Counted from the stretch's first letter, positions 1 through 6,385 are shown. The stretch is DNA of 7,145 nt from a candidate division WOR-1 bacterium RIFOXYB2_FULL_48_7 (GCA_001771615.1 MEUF01000066.1:1-7145); one strand, 5' to 3'. A program made the numbers and translations. The notes: generated by a model not told the origin, from the sequence alone.

Positions 1-2048
1 AACAATCAGCGGCTTTAGCCGCTGGCGGGGCGGACGTTTTATGTATCGAAACCATCTCTGACCTGCAAGAGATGCGAGCGGCGGTAATTGCTGCCCGGGG
101 GGCAACTAAACTGCCGATTATTGCAAGTTTGACCTATGATGAAGGTGAAAAAACTATTTATGGCACGCCACCTGAAGCCGCGGTCGTTGTGCTTGAGGCT
201 TTGGGAATTGATGTGATTGCCGCTAACTGTTCGACCGGCCCGGAAGGCTTGCTTAAGATATGCCGTAAATTGTCACTTGCGAGTAGCAAGCCAATTATGG
301 TCATGCCTAATGCCGGCATGCCCGAGCTGGTTGGTAACAAGGCAATTTATAAAATGACTCCGGCCAAATTTGCCGCTTTTGTCCCCAAATTTATGGCGCT
401 GGGGGTCAAAATTATTGGCGGTTGCTGCGGAACAACTCCAGAACATATCAGGGCTGTTGTAAAGGCTGTTCAAAGTTCTAAGTTCAAAGTTGGCAAGAGA
501 ACCTCGAACTTAGAACCTAGAACGAGTTTTGCCTCACGAACCAAAGTTGTGGCTGTCCTGCCCGGCAAGCTAGTCACCGTCGGAGAAAGGATAAATCCCA
601 CCGGCCGGCCGGTTTTTCAGGCGGAAATCAAAGCGGGAAAAACACAAATATTGCGGCAAGAGTCCCAGGAGCAATCTTTGGCCGGGGCGGCGCTGCTTGA
701 TGTCAATGTTTCGGTCCCGGATATTGTTGAATCTGTCGCCATGCATAATGCAGTCAAATTAGTCGCTTCAGTTTCCGAACAACCTCTCTCGATCGACAGC
801 CCGAATTATGCTGCCCTGGAAGCGGGACTCAAGGCTTTCTGCGGTAAAGCCTTGCTAAATTCTGTCAACGGGAAAAAAGAGAGCATTGAGAAAGTTATTC
901 CGTTAGCCAAGAAATATGGGGCGGCGATTATTGCGCTGGCGTTGGATGAGACCGGATTGCCGAAAACTGCTGATGATCGACTACGGATTGCCGAACGAAT
1001 TGTTCAATCAGCTGCTCAAGCTGGCATCGCCAAGGCTGATATCTATGTCGATAACCTTGTGTTAACTGCCGGGGTGGGTCTTCAGGGCTGCCTGGAAACA
1101 CTGAAAGCCATTCCGTTAATCAAAGAGCGCTTAGGGGTAAAAACCATCTTGGGAATTAGTAATGTTTCGCACGGCTTGCCGGAAAGGGCCAAATTAAATG
1201 CTCTCTATCTTCGTCTGGCTCTCAATTATGGGCTAGATGCGGCCATTGTCGATTGTGCGGACCAAGAAATTAAGCAAGTCTTAAATGAAAAAAAACGGCC
1301 GACCAATGAGGTTTTATTAGCCCAATTTAAGCAGCAATTAGACAAGGCCCGCCGTTCCGGCCAACCGGGAGAAAAAAAACGGGAAACCAAAGTTAAGGAG
1401 CTAAAGTTTACAACACTTAAAATCATCAAGGCAGCTGTTATTGACGGTGATTTGCAGTCGGTTGAGGAGCTGGTTAAACAAGCTTTGGCGGTTAAGGTTA
1501 ATCCGCAAAAGATTATTGATGAGGCCCTGGTCCCTGGTATGGAGGTGGTCGGGAAAAGGTTTTCCCAAAAAATATATTATCTGCCGCAGGTAATCGAGGC
1601 GGCAGAAGCTATGAGCCGCGGTTTCGAATTATGCAAAGCCAGAATTCCGAAAGGGAAAATTAAGAACCTTGGCAAGGTCTTATTGGCGACCGTAAAAGGG
1701 GATATTCATGATATCGGGAAGAACATTGTCCGGATGATGCTGGAAAACCACGGCTTTAGCATTGTTGACCTGGGCAAAGATGTGCCGCCGGAAACAATTA
1801 TTGCCGCGGCTAAGAAAGAAAAGCCCAATGTCATCGCCTTATCGGCTTTGTTGACCACGACAATGGTGGAAATGGGGATTGTCCAGGAGCAACTAAAGCA
1901 GGCTGGCTTAAAAATCCCCCTGCTGGTTGGCGGAGCGGTTGTCACCAAAGGTTATGCCGACAGGATAGGGGCCAATTATAGTTATGACGCCGTGGGCGCG
2001 GTCCAACTGGCCAAACGGATTATTCAAACGGCCAAAAATAGGTTATAA
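1..2048 (+). CDS. metH: Cobalamin-dependent methionine synthase, 5'-truncated, no reactivation domain
   Basis: This enzyme transfers a methyl group from methyltetrahydrofolate through cobalamin to homocysteine in the cytoplasm. The frame is open from the window edge (first whole codon at base 3, 681 codons visible). The ATG at 72 is therefore internal, and by family comparison perhaps 150-200 N-terminal residues are missing. The homocysteine domain shows the three expected zinc cysteines: NC at 225-230 and GGCC at 417-428. The pterin domain begins near 567 with GERINPTG (582-605), followed by DVN and IDSPN motifs. The B12 cap helices lie at about 1415-1660 and include YYLPQV. The Rossmann B12 domain has GDIHDIGKN, with the cobalt-binding His at 1707-1709 and its partner Asp at 1701-1703; the conserved Ser is at 1842-1844. 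The protein stops right after the B12 domain, so the AdoMet-binding reactivation domain of E. coli MetH is absent. Short forms of this kind are known in other bacteria. The linker at 466-525 consists of repeated 7-mers. The stop lies 7 bases before the aldolase start. Confidence 0.93.
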   Translation, partial: QSAALAAGGADVLCIETISDLQEMRAAVIAARGATKLPIIASLTYDEGEKTIYGTPPEAAVVVLEALGIDVIAANCSTGPEGLLKICRKLSLASSKPIMVMPNAGMPELVGNKAIYKMTPAKFAAFVPKFMALGVKIIGGCCGTTPEHIRAVVKAVQSSKFKVGKRTSNLEPRTSFASRTKVVAVLPGKLVTVGERINPTGRPVFQAEIKAGKTQILRQESQEQSLAGAALLDVNVSVPDIVESVAMHNAVKLVASVSEQPLSIDSPNYAALEAGLKAFCGKALLNSVNGKKESIEKVIPLAKKYGAAIIALALDETGLPKTADDRLRIAERIVQSAAQAGIAKADIYVDNLVLTAGVGLQGCLETLKAIPLIKERLGVKTILGISNVSHGLPERAKLNALYLRLALNYGLDAAIVDCADQEIKQVLNEKKRPTNEVLLAQFKQQLDKARRSGQPGEKKRETKVKELKFTTLKIIKAAVIDGDLQSVEELVKQALAVKVNPQKIIDEALVPGMEVVGKRFSQKIYYLPQVIEAAEAMSRGFELCKARIPKGKIKNLGKVLLATVKGDIHDIGKNIVRMMLENHGFSIVDLGKDVPPETIIAAAKKEKPNVIALSALLTTTMVEMGIVQEQLKQAGLKIPLLVGGAVVTKGYADRIGANYSYDAVGAVQLAKRIIQTAKNRL
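466..525. repeat. Two facing arrays of degenerate heptamers forming an inverted repeat inside metH
   Basis: The left array is four 7-base units in a row: ctgttca, aagttct, aagttca, aagttgg (466-493). After a 4-base spacer (caag) comes the right array: agaacct, cgaactt, agaacct, agaacga (498-525), which is the same family on the opposite strand. The arrays are inverted about position 495.5. The 11 bases at 475-485 (GTTCTAAGTTC) are perfectly complementary to 506-516, and 21 of the 27 position pairs from 468/523 inward match. The element is read in frame as a hydrophilic linker rich in K, R, S and T between the homocysteine and pterin domains, with no stop codon. No further copy was noticed in this window. 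Calling it a mobile or dispersed element is inference; the repeats themselves are visible directly. Confidence 0.8.
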
Positions 2049-2049
2049 T
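2044..2049 (+). promoter_or_regulatory. Possible -10 element for a leaderless aldolase transcript
   Basis: A perfect TATAAT overlaps the metH stop codon and ends 6 bases before the aldolase ATG, about where transcription would start. The best -35 match is weak (TTCAAA at 2023-2028, 15-base spacer). The aldolase ATG has no usable Shine-Dalgarno site; the only AGG (2040-2042) is 13 bases upstream. A leaderless start is possible, but an AT-rich chance match is equally plausible. Confidence 0.25.
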
Positions 2050-2055
2050 TACTTA

Positions 2056-3012
2056 ATGTACCGACCTGAAATAAAAGTTTTAGACTGCACTATCCGCGAT
2101 GGCGGCTTGATCAATGACTGCCAATTTGATGACAAGTTTGTCCGGGCCGTATATCAGGCCTGTTCTGCGGCCGGCGTTGATTATATCGAACTGGGTTACC
2201 AGGCAGATAAAAAGTTCTTTTCCCCAGATAAATACGGCCGCCCTAAATTCTGCGAAGAAGACTATCTGCGCCGCATCATAGACGGGATTGAATCAAAATC
2301 AAAAATATCGACCATGATTGATATCGGGCGGGTTGACTTGGCCCAGATCAAGCCAAAATCAGAAAGTGTTGTCGATATGATCAGGGTAGCCTGTTACGTC
2401 AAGGATGTTGATAAAGCGATTTATCATGTCAAAGCTTGTGCAGATAAAGGTTATGAAACAACGGTCAACATAATGGCCATTTCTACCGCCCTGATGCCGG
2501 ATCTGGAAGAAGGCCTGGCCCAATTGGCCAATTCTCCGGTTAAAGCGGTCTATGTGGTAGACAGTTATGGGGCGCTTTTTTCCGAACAAATTCATTTTTT
2601 GGTCACTAAGGCCTTGAAATATCTGCAGCCCAAGGGCATTGAAGTCGGTATCCATACTCATAATAACCAGCAATTGGGTTTTGCCAATACTATCGAGGCC
2701 ATCCGTAAGGGGGCCAATTTTCTTGATGCGACGATCTTTGGTATCGGCCGGGGGCCGGGCAACTGCCCGTTGGAATTGTTGCTTTCATTCTTGAAAAATC
2801 CCCAATTCAAGCTTGATTCGATCCTGGAAGCTATCGAAAAGGAAATGCTTCCTTTACGTGAAAAGATCGAGTGGGGATATATTATTCCTTATATGATCAC
2901 CGGCATTCTTAACCAGCATCCCCGTTCGGCCATTGCCCTGCGGGCCGGCCAAGACAAAGACAAATACTCGCAATTTTACCGCAACCTGCTAAACGATATC
3001 GAGATCAGCTAG
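2056..3012 (+). CDS. DRE-TIM (HMGL-like) aldolase, 4-hydroxy-2-oxovalerate aldolase-related
   Basis: This is a predicted 318-residue cytoplasmic TIM-barrel enzyme of the DRE-TIM metallolyase superfamily. Members make or break C-C bonds next to a carbonyl using a divalent metal. The N-terminal signature LDCTIRDGG (residues 9-17) supplies the catalytic Arg14 and metal-ligand Asp15. HTHNN at 200-204 supplies the two metal-binding histidines and a conserved Asn. VVDSYG (167-172) and the glycine-rich GIGRGPGN (229-236) match the 4-hydroxy-2-oxovalerate aldolase (DmpG) type of barrel. The C-terminal stretch with WGY, PYM and NQHPRSA (residues 273-292) resembles a group of uncharacterised aldolase-like proteins often annotated only by domain. 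The DmpG C-terminal communication domain is not evident, and no acylating aldehyde dehydrogenase partner is adjacent. The ATG at 2056 is chosen because homology begins at once; an in-frame ATG at 1984 would add 24 unrelated residues and overlap metH. The 7-base gap after metH suggests cotranscription. The substrate is unknown. Confidence 0.85.
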   Translation: MYRPEIKVLDCTIRDGGLINDCQFDDKFVRAVYQACSAAGVDYIELGYQADKKFFSPDKYGRPKFCEEDYLRRIIDGIESKSKISTMIDIGRVDLAQIKPKSESVVDMIRVACYVKDVDKAIYHVKACADKGYETTVNIMAISTALMPDLEEGLAQLANSPVKAVYVVDSYGALFSEQIHFLVTKALKYLQPKGIEVGIHTHNNQQLGFANTIEAIRKGANFLDATIFGIGRGPGNCPLELLLSFLKNPQFKLDSILEAIEKEMLPLREKIEWGYIIPYMITGILNQHPRSAIALRAGQDKDKYSQFYRNLLNDIEIS

Positions 3013-3025
3013 CCGGCCCCAGGGA

Positions 3026-3053
3026 TTGACAGTGCGCGGCCGCGTGCTATAAT
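3026..3053 (+). promoter_or_regulatory. Consensus sigma-70-type promoter of the abrB-like/efflux operon
   Basis: TTGACA (3026-3031) and TATAAT (3048-3053) are both perfect matches to the housekeeping consensus, separated by 16 bases. A TG at 3045-3046, one base before the -10, makes it an extended -10 as well. The expected start of transcription is near 3060, about 35 bases before the abrB-like ATG. The spacer is very GC-rich and contains the 10-base perfect palindrome CGCGGCCGCG (3035-3044), which could be an operator or a chance feature. No rho-independent terminator is visible between the aldolase stop (3012) and this promoter. Confidence 0.85.
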
Positions 3054-3055
3054 CT

Positions 3056-3082
3056 CATACAAATCATACTAATCATACAAGG
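3056..3082 (+). repeat. Three 9-base direct repeats (CATACWAAT-type) over the transcription start
   Basis: The units are CATACAAAT (3056-3064), CATACTAAT (3065-3073) and CATACAAGG (3074-3082). The last merges into the Shine-Dalgarno site. They lie immediately after the -10 element, across the predicted +1 and the 5' leader. That position suits a repressor operator. The neighbouring AbrB-like protein is the obvious candidate ligand, because swapped-hairpin DNA-binding proteins often regulate their own promoters. Binding is inferred, not shown. Confidence 0.6.
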
Positions 3083-3086
3083 AGGT
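3079..3086 (+). promoter_or_regulatory. Strong ribosome binding site for the abrB-like gene
   Basis: AAGGAGGT is a near-perfect match to the anti-Shine-Dalgarno sequence. It lies 8 bases before the ATG at 3095 and fixes that start. It overlaps the end of the third CATAC repeat, so a protein bound to the repeats in DNA, or to the leader in RNA, would be next to it. Confidence 0.85.
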
Positions 3087-3094
3087 CTTTTTTA

Positions 3095-3334
3095 ATGTTA
3101 AAACATCCAATATTTTCTGAAGCCATCTTTGACCTGTCAACGGTTGGCGAACGTGGCCAGGTAGTGATTCCGGCCGCTGTCAGAAAACAAATGGAATTAA
3201 AAGCCGGGGACAAGGTTTTAGTTATGAGTGGGCTAAAAGGCATGTCAGCTATTTTGATTAATGCCCGATTTCTCTCTAAGGTCTTGAAAAAGATGGAGGG
3301 CTCAATTAACCAGATCAAGAAAAGGATTAAATAA
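3095..3334 (+). CDS. AbrB/MazE/SpoVT-family DNA-binding protein
   Basis: This 79-residue protein is probably a swapped-hairpin transcription factor. The family signature lies at residues 14-45 and contains the GQVVIP core (21-26), AAVRKQM and the AGDKVLV turn. In this family two chains interlock into a DNA-binding barrel. The remaining part (about 55-79) is lysine-rich and predicted helical (KVLKKM, NQIKKRIK) and could help dimerisation or DNA contact. The gene is first in the efflux operon, behind a consensus promoter and three direct repeats. Its stop lies 39 bases before the tolC-like ATG. The natural inference is an autoregulator that also controls the exporter. Some family members are antitoxins, but no toxin gene (MazF, PIN or similar) lies next to it, so a toxin-antitoxin role is not supported here. 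Confidence 0.85.
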   Translation: MLKHPIFSEAIFDLSTVGERGQVVIPAAVRKQMELKAGDKVLVMSGLKGMSAILINARFLSKVLKKMEGSINQIKKRIK

Positions 3335-3360
3335 GTGACTGCCGTCCGGTTGCAGAAAAA

Positions 3361-3366
3361 AGGGAG
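3361..3366 (+). promoter_or_regulatory. Ribosome binding site deciding the tolC-like start
   Basis: AGGGAG lies 7 bases before the ATG at 3374. The frame is also open from a GTG at 3335 directly after the abrB-like stop. That start would put 13 extra polar residues before the signal peptide and has no good upstream site, so 3374 is preferred. Confidence 0.7.
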
Positions 3367-3373
3367 TTGTTTT

Positions 3374-4732
3374 ATGATTGTCGCACAGGTGAGAGTCTTA
3401 GTAATATTTCTGCTCTTGGGGATGTTGACCGTTCCGGCAACGGCGTTGTCGCTGACTGACGGGATTTCGCTGGCTCTGAAAAATAATCCGACTGTATTGG
3501 CCAGCCAAAAACGGGTCTCGGCGGCCAATGCCAAATTGAACCAGGCGATCGGCTCTTTTTTGCCGACCATCAAGCTGGATGGCAGCTACCAGATCGGTTA
3601 TACGCAACCTTCGATTGTGGAAATTGAAATCCCGTCCGCTTTGGGGGGCGCGGCGACAAGAAATACCTATGCCTTCGGCACAAACGAGAACCAGCACAAT
3701 AAAAACCTCTCGGCCTCATTCAACCAGCCATTATTTGTCGGGGCCCTTTTTCCCGGTTTTCGTCTGGCACAAAAAATGGCCGATAATGCCAAGGAAGAGC
3801 TGCAGAGAGTTATCTTTGATGTTAGATATAATGTAACGCAATCGTATTTTGGGGTTTTACGCGCCGAAAAAATGGTTGAGCTGGCGATTGATTCCGAGCA
3901 GATGGCCTCGTCGCATCTTAAACAGGTCAAATCAATGGTAGCCGCCGGCGTGGCTACCCAGGCTGATTTCCTGCGGGCCGAGGTCTCCATGGCCAATGCC
4001 GAAGTCAATTATACAAAGTCAAAAAATGCCCTGGAACTGGCCAGGGATGCCTTGAATAATGCTTTGGGGCAGGACCTGGAAACTGAAATTAAAATGTCCG
4101 GTGGCGAAAACTTCCGGGCGACACTTGTGCAGGTCCCTGATTATAAGCAATTATTGCAGACGGCTTACGGTTATCGGCCTGATTGGAAACAATTCCAGCT
4201 GACCAAGCAAATCTATGAGGAAACGCTCAACGTTTCCCGGACCAATTATTTGCCGACAGCTGTCTTGACCGGGAATGTCGGTGACCGGCTGACTGAATAC
4301 CCGGATTATCGTTCCGATGTTAATTCCTGGGCGATTACCGGCGCGGTCTCCTGGACAATATTCGACGGGTTGACGACCCAAAATAAAATTAGTGAAGCAC
4401 AAGCTAACCTTGAAGCCATCAAGGCAGAAGAGGAAAAGGTCAGGGCCGGTATCGCCCTGGAAGTGCGTGACGCCTATCTGACTATTAAAAGTGCCCAAGA
4501 GATAATTGACTCCACCCTCAAGGCAGTTCAATCGGCCCAAGAAAGCTATAAGGTTTCCAGCCTGCGGTTTTCTTCTGGTGTGGCAACCAATCTAGAAGTC
4601 ATTGATGCCCAGGTGGCACTGACGCAGGCCAAGGTCAATCACCTCCAGGCGCTATATGACCTGGAAATTGCCAAAGCTAAATTAAATAAAACAATTGGTG
4701 TGGAACTTTTCAAATCAGGAGGTCAGGGATGA
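3374..4732 (+). CDS. TolC-family outer-membrane efflux protein
   Basis: This 452-residue protein is the predicted outer-membrane channel and periplasmic tunnel of the tripartite exporter. The N-terminus is a typical type I signal peptide: a hydrophobic core (VLVIFLLLGML) followed by PATA, with likely cleavage near residue 24. No lipobox cysteine is seen. The mature protein shows the internal duplication of the OEP family. SFLPTIKLDGSY followed by NQPLFVG in the first half is mirrored by NYLPTAVLTGN followed by WTIFDG in the second. The helix ends GVATQADFLRAEV...NALG and GVATNLEVIDAQV...KTIG are likewise related, each about 45 residues long. Length is normal for the family. The stop overlaps the adaptor start as ATGA (4729-4732), indicating translational coupling. 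The adaptor, ATPase and permease genes follow directly, so they are its likely partners. Substrate unknown. Confidence 0.93.
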   Translation: MIVAQVRVLVIFLLLGMLTVPATALSLTDGISLALKNNPTVLASQKRVSAANAKLNQAIGSFLPTIKLDGSYQIGYTQPSIVEIEIPSALGGAATRNTYAFGTNENQHNKNLSASFNQPLFVGALFPGFRLAQKMADNAKEELQRVIFDVRYNVTQSYFGVLRAEKMVELAIDSEQMASSHLKQVKSMVAAGVATQADFLRAEVSMANAEVNYTKSKNALELARDALNNALGQDLETEIKMSGGENFRATLVQVPDYKQLLQTAYGYRPDWKQFQLTKQIYEETLNVSRTNYLPTAVLTGNVGDRLTEYPDYRSDVNSWAITGAVSWTIFDGLTTQNKISEAQANLEAIKAEEEKVRAGIALEVRDAYLTIKSAQEIIDSTLKAVQSAQESYKVSSLRFSSGVATNLEVIDAQVALTQAKVNHLQALYDLEIAKAKLNKTIGVELFKSGGQG

Positions 4733-5703
4733 ACAGGAAAAATAAATGGTTTTGGATTATTGGCGGGATCGTTGCCTTACTAATTATTTGGTTTGGCCTC
4801 CGGTGGTGGAATCGCGATGTCGTGACAATAAAGGCCGGACTGGTCAGCCGCGGCACGATTGAGGCGGTTGTCTCTGCCAGCGGTTTTGTTGATGCGCCGG
4901 TCTACGAGCTGGGGACAAAAATTGGCGGCCGGATTGCGGTGCTTAATGTCAAAGAAGGTGCCAAGGTAAAAAAACGGCAATTATTGGCCACCTTTGATAA
5001 CTACGAACAGGCCAGGAGCGATTACGAGAGCGCTCTTGATCTCTACGAACAAGGGGCGGCCTCAAGACAGCAATATGAGGCGGCAAAAACAATTTTTGAA
5101 GCTTCCAGAATTGTTGCTCCCAATGATGGTCTGGTTGCCAAGGTCAACTACTGGGAAGGGGAGACAGTTGTTCCCGGTTCAGCGGCGATCACCGTAGTCA
5201 ATTATGATAAATCCTGGGTCGAAGCCCAAATTGATGAGATCGACATTGCCGGGGTAAAAATCGGTGATAAGGTCAAAGTTACCTCTGATGTCTATCCCGA
5301 CAAAACATTCGCTGGGGAAATATATTGGATCGCCCCGCTTGCAGAACTGCGCAAGGTCGGCGGCCGGGTCAAACTGGACGAAGAATCGTATGTTTTTCCC
5401 TGCAAAATAAAATTTTTGGGCGACCATAATGAGCTGAAAATCAATATGTCGGTCAATGTGGATGTGACTACCAAGGTCAGCCGGGACACGCTGGTCATGC
5501 CGCGTGAAGCCATGTTCAGCAAAGATGACTCACAGACAGTCTTTATTGTTAACGGTAACCGGGTCAAACAGCGCTTGATCCAGCCGGGTATCCGCTCTTT
5601 TACCAGTATCGAAGTGATTTCCGGCCTGAATGAAGGAGAAAAAGTGGCCCTTAACAACCAGGCCAAGCTGAAAGATAACGGGAGGGTCAAGATTGAGCAA
5701 TAA
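4729..5703 (+). CDS. MacA/HlyD-type periplasmic adaptor (membrane fusion protein)
   Basis: This 324-residue protein links the inner-membrane ABC transporter to the TolC-like channel. Residues about 7-24 form one N-terminal membrane anchor preceded by basic residues, with no lipobox. The barrel-sandwich (lipoyl-like) half-motifs are at about 57-90 (GGRIAVLNVKEGAKVKK) and 129-156 (APNDGLVAKV, WEGETV). A beta-barrel domain follows at about 160-250 and a membrane-proximal domain at about 252-323. The alpha-helical hairpin between the two lipoyl halves spans only about residues 91-127, including the YEQGAASRQQYEAAK turn region. This is roughly half what is usual in MacA, and the whole protein is shorter than E. 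coli MacA (371 residues). The start has an excellent AGGAGGT (4717-4723). It overlaps the tolC-like gene by 4 bases and the ATPase gene by 11. Confidence 0.92.
   Translation: MNRKNKWFWIIGGIVALLIIWFGLRWWNRDVVTIKAGLVSRGTIEAVVSASGFVDAPVYELGTKIGGRIAVLNVKEGAKVKKRQLLATFDNYEQARSDYESALDLYEQGAASRQQYEAAKTIFEASRIVAPNDGLVAKVNYWEGETVVPGSAAITVVNYDKSWVEAQIDEIDIAGVKIGDKVKVTSDVYPDKTFAGEIYWIAPLAELRKVGGRVKLDEESYVFPCKIKFLGDHNELKINMSVNVDVTTKVSRDTLVMPREAMFSKDDSQTVFIVNGNRVKQRLIQPGIRSFTSIEVISGLNEGEKVALNNQAKLKDNGRVKIEQ
5680..5686 (+). promoter_or_regulatory. Ribosome binding site supporting a TTG start for the ATPase
   Basis: GGGAGGG lies 6 bases before TTG at 5693, inside the end of the adaptor gene. The first downstream ATG in frame (5744) has no such site and would remove the first beta strand of the nucleotide-binding domain (VVSIVDVKRIY). 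The TTG is therefore the better start, with translation coupled to the adaptor. Confidence 0.75.
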
Positions 5704-6385
5704 ACCTGTCGTTTCTATCGTTGACGTAAAAAGAATTTACCAGATGGGGACGGTCGAGGTTCAGGCGCTGCGCGGTGTCAATCTGCAGATTACCAAAGGT
5801 GAATTTATCTCAATCATGGGCCCTTCGGGCTGTGGTAAATCAACTTTGATGCATATTCTGGGCTGTTTAGACCGGCCGACCAGCGGCCTGGTGCAGATAG
5901 ATGAAGTTGACATCAGCAAGCTGGATGATAATGAATTGGCAAAAATAAGGAATAAGAAGGTCGGGTTTGTTTTTCAAACTTTTAATCTTTTGCCCAAATT
6001 AAGCGCCATTGAAAATGTCGAACTTCCCTTGATCTATGCCGGGATCAAATTCGATGAACGTCGGGCCCGGGCGACAGAGCTGCTTGCTATGGTCGGGTTG
6101 GCGGAAAGGGCCAATCATCGGCCTTCAGAATTGTCCGGCGGACAAAGCCAGCGAGTAGCTATTGCCCGTTCTTTGGCCAATAACCCTTCGCTGGTGTTGG
6201 CGGATGAGCCGACCGGTAACCTGGATTCCAAGAGCGGGGCAGAAATCATTCATCTTTTCAAACAACTCAACGACCGGGGCGTCACGCTGATCATGGTCAC
6301 GCACGACCAGGAGATCGGCAACCAGAGCAAAAGGCTGGTCAGGCTCAAGGACGGCCTAATTGTCTCTGACGATAAAATCAGATGA
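5693..6385 (+). CDS. ABC transporter ATPase, MacB/LolD class
   Basis: This 230-residue stand-alone nucleotide-binding subunit powers the exporter by ATP binding and hydrolysis on the cytoplasmic face. All key motifs are present: Walker A GPSGCGKST (43-51), Q-loop Gln95 (VFQTFNLLP), signature LSGGQ (147-151) followed by SQRVAIARS, Walker B LVLADEP (167-173) with catalytic Glu172, D-loop NLDS (176-179) and switch His204 (MVTHD). The order and spacing, with EFISIMGPSG and FNLLPKLSAIENVELPL, are characteristic of the MacB/LolD/FtsE group. E. coli MacB carries ATPase and permease in one chain, whereas here they are separate genes, as is common in other phyla. The protein starts at TTG, overlaps the adaptor by 11 bases, and ends in an ATGA overlap (6382-6385) with the permease gene. 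Confidence 0.95.
   Translation: MSNKPVVSIVDVKRIYQMGTVEVQALRGVNLQITKGEFISIMGPSGCGKSTLMHILGCLDRPTSGLVQIDEVDISKLDDNELAKIRNKKVGFVFQTFNLLPKLSAIENVELPLIYAGIKFDERRARATELLAMVGLAERANHRPSELSGGQSQRVAIARSLANNPSLVLADEPTGNLDSKSGAEIIHLFKQLNDRGVTLIMVTHDQEIGNQSKRLVRLKDGLIVSDDKIR

Noticed and set aside
7..24. Perfect 7-base stem with a 4-base loop (CAGCGGC / GCCGCTG)
   Set aside because: It is inside the metH coding frame, encodes an ordinary alanine-rich helix (SAALAAG), and has no T-run, so it is not a terminator.
600..613. GGCCGGCC palindromic stretch
   Set aside because: It encodes the conserved pterin-domain start (PTGRPV) and is explained by codon choice.
3013..3025. Terminator between the aldolase and the efflux promoter
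   Set aside because: The short GC-rich stretch has no stable stem followed by a T-run, so read-through from metH-aldolase into the next operon cannot be excluded.
3095..3334. Toxin-antitoxin module with the AbrB/MazE-like protein as antitoxin
   Set aside because: No small toxin-like gene is next to it on either side; the flanking genes are an aldolase and a tolC-like gene.
3073..3573. Long open frame on the - strand (166 codons) across the abrB-like gene and the start of the tolC-like gene
   Set aside because: It lies antisense to two well-supported genes, starts inside their promoter/leader region, and its translation shows no recognisable domain.
3667..4540. Antisense open frames of 113 and 129 codons (3667-4008 and 4151-4540) under the tolC-like gene
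   Set aside because: The + strand TolC-like frame is continuous with the expected internal duplication; these are by-products of its codon use.
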